From Temnopleurus reevesii (Eukaryota; Echinodermata; Echinoidea; Temnopleuroida; Temnopleuridae), in contig BQKZ01000506.1 of NCBI GenBank assembly GCA_036244855.1, positions 24,588 through 88,587 of the forward strand: 64,000 nucleotides of DNA, written 5' to 3'. The position numbers and the translations under genes are program-made. The notes under the pieces were generated by a model. The model did not search any database and had not been told where the DNA came from. It saw only the letters and a program-made list of their open reading frames with translations. Shown piece by piece: positions 31,660 to 41,857 of this stretch. The first letter of the stretch is position 1, and every line of letters starts with the position of its first letter.

Positions 31660-33234
31660 NTACCAAAACTGTACTTGGGCTTTAGGTATGGCTGAGCGTG
31701 TGAGTGGGCCGGATTAGATGGGTGGAGATAGCAATATTATCCAATAAGCATGATAGGCCTACTCTCCATGTACATGTATTGTTACATATACAATATTTAC
31801 TTTATATCAGTCTATCACACCATAAAAAAAACATTCAAATATGATAAAGACATACATACTACAAAAACAGCTGTATCATAACACAATTGAAGATTTTGTT
31901 CAAGAAATATTATTAGCATTGACTGTATTTCTGTTCAAATAGCATAATAGTAATAATAATAATAATAATTATATGAATGATAATATCATGTCTAATGATA
32001 ATAAATGATATAATGATTATGATTATGATGATATTTATTTTTAAAAAATATAATAAATAGTTATAATAATAATAATAATAACAATAGTAATGATTATATG
32101 AATGATAATATCATGTCTAATGATAATAAATGATATAATGATTATGATTATGATGAAATTCATGTTTTGAAAATATAATAAATATTTATAATAATAATAA
32201 TAATAATGATGATAACAATAATAATAATAACAATTATGATGATGATAATAATGATGATACTATAAGGATGACAAGTTATTCTTTAGGACAATTATATTTT
32301 TGCTTGCCTCTCCAAATCTTTGTGTCACAAATTCGTTCCAACCTATTGCTGAATCTTTGCCAAATCATGGATCCATGGTCCAATTCCCAAATGAGCCCAG
32401 GTGCATAACATTTATTAGGCGTTTAATACGGATGTTTCTAAGCGCACATTATTCTGATTACGAAAAGATTATTTTTACAAAGTGACAATGGCCAAATAAT
32501 AATGTTGTCTGAAACCAGTTACAATTCACGGAAACGTGTTCTCTTACAGAATAAACACGTATTTCATAAGAATCCCCTTTGAATTGTTGCAATGTCGGGA
32601 CTTCTTTGTCCTCATGCAAGAACACAATTTGATTACCGTCACTTCGTGAAAACACAGACAATCTATTTATAAATCTATCTATATCTATCTATATATCTAC
32701 ACGTATTACTATGTATTTATGTTAGTAATCATATCCCGCTCTCTGTTTTCCCGTCACACAGAGCCTGATGGCTGGAATCCTGTTCCACAAACCCGACGAC
32801 CATGTCGTCTATCTCATCGCCTGCTTGAAGAAACTCCCCAAGACCCAATTATTCATTTATTTATTTGATTAGTTACTAATTTACTTATTAATTAATTGAT
32901 TTATCAATTGATTAATTAATCAATTCATTCATTCATTATTTCATTCATGTATTTATTTAGTTTACTAATCGTAGCCCACTTTTGTTTTCCCGTCACGCAG
33001 AGCCTGATGGCGGGAATCTTGTTCCACAAACCCGACGACCATGTCGCTTACCTCATCGCCTGCTTGACGAAACTTCACGAAGACCCGCTCGGTATCTTCA
33101 GCATCCGATGGAATACGTTCATTGAGGAGGCCGCTCCCGGAGGCACGATGGATGGCATTGGGGCTAACGTGACACCGGATCAGATAAATAGGCAGTTAGA
33201 GACGTTTCTATCTGGATCAAGCTTTCTATATTGA
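29519..33234 (+). CDS. adenylate kinase 5 N-terminal-type docking-domain protein, 98 residues (two coding exons)
   Basis: Coding exons 29519-29581 and 33001-33234 join in phase 0. The first encodes MGEKEDSEKYLKRRRIRELF plus Q and ends at GTATGG. The second follows gtcacgcag and encodes SLMAGILFHKPDDHVAYLIA, then CLTKL, IRWNTFIEEA and a tail ending SGSSFLY-stop. The order YL-xRR-xI-xxLF-xSL...KP-[ED]D...YL-xxCL...W-[ND]TF matches the N-terminal region of vertebrate AK5, which resembles the RIIa/DPY-30 docking fold. No P-loop or kinase domain follows. It may be a small axonemal docking protein rather than an enzyme. The gene diverges from the SHIPPO-repeat gene across about 1 kb. The domain call is strong; a cellular role is inference. 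Confidence 0.75.
31220..31233. promoter_or_regulatory. perfect RFX X-box palindrome
   Basis: The sequence GTTGCCATGGAAAC matches the X-box consensus GTnRCC(n0-3)RGyAAC except for one relaxed position. It lies in intron 1 of the AK5-N-like gene, about 2.7 kb from the promoter of the divergent SHIPPO gene. X-boxes bind RFX factors, which control ciliary genes. Confidence 0.55.
31431..31659 (+). repeat. (AAT)n simple repeat
   Basis: An almost pure ATA/ATG triplet array with a 40-base interruption near 31522-31560, ending at a single N (31660). Confidence 0.9.
31686..32280. repeat. dispersed repeat with ATA-rich tail, copy 2
   Basis: Nearly the same as 27305-27690, with the tail segment (aatgataatatcatgtctaa...) itself duplicated at about 31974 and 32100. 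It is in intron 1 of the AK5-N-like gene and begins just after the N. Confidence 0.7.
32762..32853 (+). pseudogene. upstream partial copy of the AK5-N-like terminal exon
   Basis: The sequence after tcacacag nearly repeats the first 90 bases of the terminal exon (SLMAGILFHKPDDHVVYLIA, then CLKKL). It then runs into unrelated AT-rich sequence with a stop some 12 codons on. The acceptor is intact, so a truncated isoform is possible. Confidence 0.65.
33001..33234 (+). CDS. AK5-N-like gene, terminal exon
   Basis: This 78-codon exon (with stop) follows a T/C-rich acceptor. It carries HKPDDHVAYLIACL and WNTFIEEA, then the Gly-rich GGTMDGIGANVTPDQI and SGSSFLY. Its 3' half is the parent of six downstream tandem copies, and its 5' third has an upstream copy at 32762. 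Confidence 0.8.
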   Translation, partial: SLMAGILFHKPDDHVAYLIACLTKLHEDPLGIFSIRWNTFIEEAAPGGTMDGIGANVTPDQINRQLETFLSGSSFLY

Positions 33235-33261
33235 TTATTTAACTTTATATACATGTACTAC

Positions 33262-34215
33262 TATCATTACTCGGTAGAATACGGTCTTTGAGGAGGCCGC
33301 TCCCGGGGGCACGATTGACTGCATCGGGGCTAATGTGACGCTGGATCAGAATAATAGCCATTAGAGACGTTTCTATCTGGATCTAGCTTTTTGTATTGAT
33401 TAGGAACTTCATATTGCTTACATCATTTGATGGAATACGTTTATCGAGGAGGCCGCTCCCGGGGGCATGATGGATGGCATTGGGGCTAACGTCACACCGG
33501 ATCAGATTAATAGACAGTTATAGACGTTCCTGTCTGGATCAAGCTTTCTGTATTAAATTACTGAACTCGATATTACTTTCATTATTTGGTGGAATACGTT
33601 CATTGAGAAGGCCGCTCCCGGGGGTACAATGGACGGCATTGGGGCTAACGTCACACCGGATCAGATAAATAGCCAATTAGAGACGTTTCTGTCTGGTTCA
33701 AGCTTTCTGTATTGATTATTGAACTTCATATTTCTTTTCTTATTTCGTGTAATATGTTCTCTGAGGAGGCCGCTCCCTGAAGTATGATGGACGGCATTAG
33801 GGCTAGCGTGACGCCGGATCAAATCAATAGGCAGTTAGAGACGTTTCTGTCTGGATCAAACTTCCTATATTGATTATTAAACATCTTATGACATTCACCA
33901 TATTATTACTTTCGATGGAATACATTCTTTGCGGAAGCCGATCTCGGGGGCACGATGGATGATATTCGGGCTAACGTGACACCGGATCAGATCAATCGCC
34001 AGTTACAGACGTTTCTGTCTGGATCGAGCTTTCTGTACTGATTAACGAACATCTTGTTACATTCATCGTTTCATTACTTTTGATGGACTTCGTTATATGA
34101 AGAGGCCGCTCCCGGAGGCACGATGGACGGCATCGGGGCCAACGTGACACCGGATCAAATCAATAGCTAGTTAGAGACGTTTATGTTTGGTTCAAGCTAT
34201 CTGTATATGATCAGC
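33262..34215 (+). repeat. tandem array copied from the AK5-N-like terminal exon
   Basis: Six degenerate copies of the last ~125 coding bases follow the stop. The marker ccgctccc or its variant lies at about 33297, 33453, 33612, 33770, 33938 and 34105, against 33131 in the functional exon. The spacing is about 156-168 bases. Most still end with a version of gcTTTCTgTAttga (the SSFLY-stop end), but several have internal stops or frameshifts. Confidence 0.82.
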
Positions 34216-34532
34216 GACCATCCTATCGACTCCGTATTTGATGACATTTCCAAATTGAAAACCGAGAAGGCTCACGAAAACTAAAGTTGCTTGAGTCATT
34301 CCTGATCAAATAAGCCCCAAGAATAGAATTCGGGCTTGCTTTTGGAATTCGCGGGATCACAATAGAATAAGAGGTGATGAGCACTGCCTCCATCCTAGGA
34401 CGTACAACCAAACTTTTCTATAATGGTCTCGAGAATTATTGTCCAAGAAAACGTTAGGGATGAAAGGGGCTCCTTTTGAAGCCATCGGACCTCGCCAAAG
34501 CCCGTGCTCGAGATCTTGAATCTCTTTAGTTA

Positions 34533-34826
34533 GGTTCACACTGAGAGCCTACACCTTAAGCCTTCAGAAACTACGACAGACCTACGGAAGCTTATAGGTG
34601 CAACGCGAAGGCGAGATGTTATAAGTCACCCTTCCATCTTCTCAACTTAACATGGCGCCAAGGGGAATTGTCGCTTTTTTACCTTCACGTCTGAAAAAAG
34701 GCGCCAAGGCGAGTTAGTATACGTTGCCTTCTTGCTTTTTCGACCAAATCGAGGCGCCTTTGCAATTAAAAAAAAATCAACTTTGCGCATCACCTATCAG
34801 CTTACGTTGGACTTTTGTACAGTGTG
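34533..34826. mobile_element. inverted-ended element, gttcacactg
   Basis: The ends ggttcacactgagagcc and tacagtgtgaac are inverted. The interior has repeated ggcgccaaggcgag-type sequences. It is close to the end of the AK5-N-like array. Confidence 0.5.
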
Positions 34827-34989
34827 AACGCTATACCAATGCATATTGATCAGGTCCCCCCTCTCCCCCACCTATTTTTGTCGGTACGTTGTGTACTATG
34901 TATGATATTTGTATTTGTGTTCTTTGTCATAATTATACTTGTTATTGATTGAAAATCACATAGATTATTATAACAAACTTTTATAATAT

Positions 34990-35270
34990 TGGATGTTAAA
35001 TGGAAACCAACCCCTGGAATTATCGTGCACTCATTGAATGAAGAAAAATCAGACGTATAAACTGTGAAAAATTGAGCACAATCGGACAACCCGTTTAAAA
35101 GATTTAAATTTTCAAAGTTACAGACAAATGACGATCACTATATACCGCTCATGGGGATCCGTGCGATCGGCAAATTCGACGGAATCTTTGACGTCATGTC
35201 AGACAACTCCTCATTCACTTTATACCAATGAGAGCACGATATTAATTCCAGGGGTGGGTTTCCCGTTAAC
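34990..35270. mobile_element. shorter relative of the 18745 fold-back element
   Basis: It shares aaccaacccctggaattat, aactgtgaaaaattgagcac and catggggatccgtgcgatcg with the element at 18745 and ends ttaattccaggggtgggttt. A fragment also occurs at about 40078. Confidence 0.65.
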
Positions 35271-36037
35271 CTAATGGCTGAACTTTTATCTTAAAGTGGA
35301 TTTTTAAAATATATAAATTGATATTCTTTAGACAAGTTATTTGATAATCTATCCAACTCTGGACTGGGTATTTCTCTGCCCTGTAATTTGCCAGATTGCA
35401 AACTTGTAAAAAAGCATGTAAGTATATGTAGTTTAAAAAAAAACATGTAAAACGAACCAGAATGGTAGAAAAGAACAACCAACATGTTACATGTAGGGAA
35501 ACACTGTCAATATTAGCTAGTAATTTGAAATTCATTGATAAGCATATTATGTTGCTGGTTTCTAATGAGGAATTTGATTTCATATTGGCTTTCTGTGTAT
35601 TTTCATGTCGTCGTGCCTAATGTATTGTGTGCTTTGTTCCAGGTCAGTTTCTGAGAACAGATTATATAACAAAAAAAGATCTTTTAATAGGCAATTATGA
35701 GAGAAAATACGTGCTCTTCAAATACATGTGTATGAATTATCGGGATGCAATTATTGCAATATTTCCCTGTGCTCGGAGTTTACATGGTGTTGTGCATTAA
35801 TAATATTCATAAATATATTTTCTTTCGAGATTCATCTCAAGCAAGTACACAATATAATCTTGTGCAAATGTGTAGATACAGACATTCATAACCTATATTT
35901 TTTAATTATCCCGATCTTTAATATTTTTAAAAAGTCAAATTCGCCACTGATAATAATTCGTTGTGAGCTATCATGACCGCAAAATGCTTACGCATATTAT
36001 ATCAAAGCACTTGAATATACATGTATTATTGCGTATT

Positions 36038-36051
36038 GTTGCCATGGTAAC
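36038..36051. promoter_or_regulatory. perfect RFX X-box palindrome, intergenic
   Basis: GTTGCCATGGTAAC is the canonical palindromic X-box. It lies about 1.8 kb beyond the AK5-N-like tandem array, with no recognised gene close to it. It could be a distal element or chance. Confidence 0.45.
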
Positions 36052-36237
36052 TGTTCTAAATTCGTTCAACAATTTAGCTCATAAAGTAACACTGGTAATG
36101 TTTAGCAGATGTGCACTGTAGAAAAAATAGGTAAATGTGCGCCACGAGGTGATAAATGAAAGTTGCACTGAAAGTACGTATGATTTAGAATACTAAGATT
36201 TTCACTTGTTCTGAACTTTATGTCATTTGTTTCATTA

Positions 36238-36238
<1 letters not shown>

Positions 36239-36274
<36 letters not shown>
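36239..36274 (+). repeat. (TC)n microsatellite
   Basis: About 18 pure TC units. Confidence 0.9.
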
Positions 36275-36278
<4 letters not shown>

Positions 36279-36842
36279 GCAGTATCGTTAAAATCAAATT
36301 GTTTTATCTACTTGTGCTCTTATTGAAACTGTATCACAGAGTGCCAATCCGACTCAATCTTATTTATACAATAGAATTATGTACATTCATGTGTAAATGA
36401 TTATGAATTTAGAAGTAAACTAATAGATTAAATTAAAGTTGATCGTTTTAGCATTCATGTTATTTGCGTTATACGCGTTACCACATTCTTGTGGGGATTC
36501 AAAATTTTCCATTTTGTCAGGCCAAAGGGATTCATCTAATCAACATCCTCCTAAAGGTCCTCATGACCAGATAATGTTTTTGTTGAGGTACATGTATCCG
36601 ACTACAGAGTATCAGTGTGCCTGAAAAAGCAAAGGAAAAAAATTTGAAACTTCCACCAGACAAATCTGAGCCGTAAAAGGTGAAAAAAAAATGTTTTTCT
36701 CCCGGCTTGCTGCTCACTCTTGCCAGCTTTGAAAATCAAGATCATATATTTCAGGAGAAATGTGCCAGACACACAGAGAAATTAATGTGTAGACCATCCA
36801 AATAACTGATGTATCCAAGCGATGGTGATATAACACGCTTAT

Positions 36843-36930
36843 GCCCTGGTCACATAGGGCCCCGGAAGCAACAATGAACAAAGAGTCGTGTTGAATCGTG
36901 TTGCTGCCGGGGTCCGATGTGACCGGGGCA
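36843..36930. mobile_element. family-A fold-back element, shortened
   Basis: Both ends are present (gccctggtcacatagggc ... ggtccgatgtgaccggggc), but one inner arm is largely deleted, leaving about 88 bases. Confidence 0.7.
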
Positions 36931-36946
36931 TTAGACTTGATGCCGA

Positions 36947-37169
36947 CCAACCTTTGAGTTTTTAGCCTGCGCCGTCCCAGCGTTTTTGACAAGTCAAAAC
37001 ACTCCCTGGACGCACACAGACGCATGTCGTACGGTGGTCTGACGTGTGGCGTTCGCTCCTTGGACGCAAGCTGAACGTCATTCCACCGTCTGATCAACGT
37101 ATACTGTGCGCTCGGGTTGCGTCTTTTTTATTAAAAAAACGCAAGGCCGACGCAGGCTGAAATCGCTAA
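36947..37169. mobile_element. fold-back element family B (GCCGACTCACACC ends)
   Basis: A GC-rich palindromic element with tttagcctgcgccgtccc, tccctggacgcacacagacg and gaccttgcg-type inverted arms. It is a diverged member of the family best seen at 41622. Confidence 0.65.
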
Positions 37170-37766
37170 GTAGTTCGACCTTCAAATTTGCTCCGGTTGG
37201 CAAAAGTCACCAACAAAAAACAACAAAGAAATCATCGTATGGGCTGCATGTTGCAAACACTGTAAATATTGAATACTGCTTTAATTTCTGAATTCATTTC
37301 TTTCTGCACATCAAACATTGATTTTTTTTTCACGAAGCAATTAGAGCCAGCCATTTCCTTTTTGGAACACAACTATAAATGGCAGCTTATTTCTTTCCGA
37401 ACGAAACTGAATTACTTATAATCATGTCTGAACCATTATTCTTCAGTTTAAACCATGGTAACCACGCTCCATGCAATACGTTGTGATGCCAAGTGTTTGA
37501 GTTATAAGGATACTCATAGAAAATTACGATCAATATTCTTTGATAGTCGAACTACCTGATTCATTTAACCAGGGGCAACGTTTCTTTTGTGTATGTATTG
37601 ATCGGCGGTGGGGCACCATTATGATTTGAAACGAATTACTTGCTTGGGGTAGATATGAAGGGCAGCGGATCCAGGATTTATGAACAGAGGAGGGGCGGGA
37701 AGGGTATTTCAATATTTTTAATATTTTCTTTTAAGAAAATGGTAAATTAAAATACATGTGAAACAT

Positions 37767-37942
37767 GGGGGTGTTGCTCAAAAGTTGCAATTGATCGCAA
37801 GATACAGTTGATCGGAACGCGTCAATCAAAATCATTGTTTCATGCGCGTCTTCTTAAATGCGCATACCATGCGCGAATGAAAATGCGCGTTGCAATCTTC
37901 AAAGTTGCAGTTGATTTGCAGTTTATTTTGAGCAACACCCCT
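37767..37942. mobile_element. family-E MITE
   Basis: Ends gggggtgttgctcaaaag and ttttgagcaacacccc, with the same inner sequence (caatcaaaatcattgtttca) as the copy at 11850. Confidence 0.75.
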
Positions 37943-38599
37943 ATAGTGATACACGTAAAAGTAATACACACAAATGCTCTAAAAGCTCCGAGAGCTCCGA
38001 AATGGCCATTTCAGCACCTTAAATGATATGATTTATCAATTTCTGTGTGCTGTCTAATCTGAAATAACATAATTTGCTTCGTGCCTGGTAGCGAGCATGA
38101 CAAGCTAAATTAGCTTGTCATAAGGATAATTATGTGATAAAATAGCCCTTAAGGATCATGCGAGCTCTCTCAGAGCAATATGAACAGTTTTGCTTTTTGC
38201 ATGTACCAGTCGTAGCACATTGGAAAATGCTAGCGAATGATAGATGGAAAGGTAAAATAGACAATTTATGAAAGATGCCAGTCATGAAATTAAAAAAATT
38301 TGGATGATATTTGATCCATGTTCACCAGAATTATGGAGAGTGTACTATGATTGATGACTTCGATGTGATCATCTATTAAAATGATCCATCTTTCTATCAA
38401 AACTCGATATTACCATGGTACTGAAAAGAATATTAATAGTGATGAGGATATTCTTTCACCTGCCGCTGAGCTCGGCAAGCAGGGATAGATCATCATGGGG
38501 GGGATAACATATCCATAATCTTATGCATTGAATAAGCATTTGGTAATCTCATGCATCTCTTGCTCTTCTTCCATCCCCTCTTATTATGTCTCCATCTTC

Positions 38600-38622
38600 C
38601 CTCTTCTGTCTCTCTTTTTCTC

Positions 38623-38669
<47 letters not shown>

Positions 38670-39350
38670 TTATCTCTCTCTTTATCCTCCCCCTCACCCC
38701 CCCCCTCTCTCTCTCTATTTTACACACACCCATACACACACACATACACACACACATACATACATACCTACACATAAACACACATGCCATCTTTCTCTCT
38801 TTCCTTATCTCTCTCTTTATCCTTTAGCCCTGCCCTCCCTCTCCTTCCTACCATGCACGTCTACCATTCGTACAATTCGTTCTCATCCGCCATCCGCTTT
38901 TGCTCTTTCTTTCTCTCAATCTCTCTCTCTCCCTCTCTCTCTCCCTCTCTCTGTAACACACACACACACACACACACATAAACACTCTCTGTCTTTCTTC
39001 CCTTCTTTCTCACTCTCTCTATTTCGGTGTTCCCCTCCTTTCTCCCATGTTTACCATTCTTATAATTTGTTATCTCTCTCACTCTCTCTCTCTTCTCTCA
39101 CACACACATACTCTCCCCCCCCTCCCCTCTCTATCTCTCTGTAACACACACACACATACACATACACAAACACTCTCTCTGTCTTTCTTCCCTTCTCTCT
39201 CACTCTCTCTATTTCGGTGTTCCCCTCCTTTCTCCCATGTTTACCATTCTTATAATTTGTTATCTCCCCCCTCTCTCTCTTCTCTCACACACACACATAC
39301 TCTCTCTCACTCTCTCTTTCTCTCTCTCTCTATCTCTCTTATCTATCTAC
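38600..39350 (+). repeat. CT/CA-rich simple-sequence region
   Basis: Alternating (TC)n and (CA)n tracts. A segment with tttcggtgttcccctccttt and cccatgtttaccattcttat is duplicated at about 39026 and 39210. Its apparent open frames are low-complexity artefacts. Confidence 0.85.
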
Positions 39351-39359
39351 CTATCCGAT

Positions 39360-39752
39360 CTCTGTTCTCCATGTCTCTATATTTTAGTCCCATGCCTATC
39401 GCTATGATAGCTAATTAATCATCATCGTCGCTATAAGTACATGTACAGACCACCATTGGGTGTATTTTCGTAGTTGTTTAATTGATCATCATACATCATT
39501 TTCTGAACATTTCCTCCGAGTTGAAGTTTGATGTGGCTCCAAAGTCAATGCCAATACAAATAGTGTTTTGAATGGCGCCATCTGCTACATTTAACGAAAC
39601 GAGTTTTGTGGTTTCGTTAAAAAGAAGACCCGAAACGAAAATGATTGAATATCTCTTGGCCCACTCCATCAGTAACACTTTTGTATTCATAACATTTGTA
39701 TTCCGATGCTTTCGCCCCCCCCCTTTTCCTCTCTCCCTCTCTCTCTCTCNTT

Positions 39753-39788
<36 letters not shown>

Positions 39789-39794
39789 CCCCTC

Positions 39795-39841
<47 letters not shown>

Positions 39842-40245
39842 TCTTTATCTATCAATATATCTCTGCTCTCACTATCTCCATATTTGAGTCCCATTCATAT
39901 TGCTATGTCAGCTAATGATCGCCAATTTATCATCAGCATCATCGCTATAAGTACATGTACAGACCCTCATCATTCTTATTGGGTGTATTTTCGTACTTTA
40001 ATTGATCATCACACATGTAATGTAACTCTTTCTGAATATTTCCTCCCAGTACCTCGTAAAGATATCTTAATTATAAAGGAAAACCAACCCCTGGAATTAA
40101 ACAAACTCCACAGTCAATGCCAATACACATAGTGTTTTGAATGGCGCCATCTGCTCCATACAATGCAATGTTCTGCGGTTCTGTCAAAAAAAGACCCTAT
40201 AAACCAAAGGGATTGGATATCTCTTTGCCCTCTTCGCCCCCCCCC
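39360..40245 (+). repeat. direct duplication around CT tracts, single N inside
   Basis: Blocks 39360-39725 and 39865-40245 share ctataagtacatgtacagac, gggtgtattttcgta, agtgttttgaatggcgccat and a following C-run. The N at 39750 falls between them in a CT tract. Confidence 0.75.
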
Positions 40246-41621
40246 CCCTTTTTTTGGTATTCCTTCCCTTTGCCTCCCTCCCCTCTCTCTTTCTCTCCAT
40301 CTCCCCCCCTCTCTCTTTCTCTCCCTTTCTCTCTCTTTCTCTCCATGTTCGTCTCTCTTTTTCTCCACCTGTTTTTCGAATACGCAGTGCAAAAAGCAAC
40401 TACATTCTTGCCTTTATCTCCCATCACAGCATTAAAAATGATTTGAAAAAAAGAAAGTTAATAATGAAGAAGATGAATAAATATTCGAAAGTCTTTCTTA
40501 GATATCCAATCAGATATTCTCAACAAAATGATTTTCTAAAGAATGTAGCCAGTTTGACTAAATCATGTCACATGCATTCTAGGCATTTATCCAACGGAAA
40601 TCATTCCTTAAAGTGAGGCGGGTTTCCCGTAATTCGTAATTGTTCCGATGAACATTGTCATGCCAACATTTTAATCTAACGAATTTCCGGTTTAGTAATC
40701 AATAATGGAAGTGATGAAATATTATTTAATTTAGCTTTAGGGGCTTAAATTTACCTTTTAATATTAATCATCTTCCTCTCACGACCAGTAACATTCCTCA
40801 TGTGGTATAATAAAACGTAAAACGAGAAAGTGAATTTCTGTAAACAGGTATGGGATGAAAAAGGAAATACAATACAGAAAGGGATTCGTCTAAGCAATCA
40901 ATTAATTATGATTATAATTAAAGTAATTAAATAACTCAAGTTAAAATCAAAGTCCGCGAACAAGCAAACAAGCACTTATGTTAATGTTATTGCATTCGAA
41001 AACAATATTGTTAAATGAAAACAAAAGCTGACCAATCCTACATACCGTATATATATCTTTAAAATTAAAGTTCGCTCCCGATTAAGACCTGATATTCCTC
41101 CTAATTTTAGTATAGACTACGCTCCCATTTTTTTTGTTAGCCATACGCTCGCCATAAGATATTCATACCTTAGGCACCATGACAACCGTAAGGCCAAAAA
41201 AATTGTTTGATAACCCTCCGTCGATCGACCCTCTAAAATGATCAGACATAATTTTTACAATTTTCACCCAAATTTAAAAAAGATATATATAGTAGAATTA
41301 TTTTTTTTTAATGTGATACACAACTCGAAATGGATGTTTGTTGGATTTCCATTCTCCTGTTCTACGTAAAATGCGTTCCCCAATTACAAAAACCAATATA
41401 TTTTTAAAGAATTAATGGCGTTCTTGGGCAACCCCCCCCCCCCCAAATAAAACGAATAAAATAAAACCTGCGAATGATAAAATTATTTCAGTTCCGAGTG
41501 TGAATTTTCAATAGCCTTCCTCAACATGAGAGGCTGGAGAAAGTGACGGATGAAATCATGCAAACACTGAAAACAGCTAGACTAATGCACCCTTTGCAGA
41601 CTGGAATCGCGACTATCTATA

Positions 41622-41857
41622 AGCCGACTCACACCTTTGCATTTTAGCCTGCGTCGGCCTACCAGTTTTTTTTTTTAATTAAAACGCTCCCTTGACGCAG
41701 AGCATACGCAGATCAAACGATGGACTGACACTCGGCTTGCGCTCGACAAGCGTCAGTCCACCGTATGACCTGCGTCTTTGTGTGTCAATGGAGCGTTTTT
41801 AATTTCCAAAAACGTTGAGCTGACGCAGGCTAAAAACGCGAAGGTGTGAGTCGGTCT
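41622..41857. mobile_element. fold-back element family B, best copy
   Basis: The ends aagccgactcacacctttgc and cgcgaaggtgtgagtcggt are inverted. The inner arms tagcctgcgtcggc / gctgacgcaggcta and the tgacgcagagcatacgcag region also pair. The element is far richer in CpG than its surroundings. Confidence 0.8.

Larger units (their letters stand above)
34216..38500. other. no gene seen; repeats only
   Basis: Apart from fold-back elements (34533, 34990, 36843, 36947, 37767), a TC tract and one X-box, this stretch is AT-rich with no supported exon. Confidence 0.6.

Noticed and set aside
38528..39420. Long open frames rich in Ser and Leu
   Set aside because: They are translations of (TC)n and (CA)n repeats and mean nothing as proteins.
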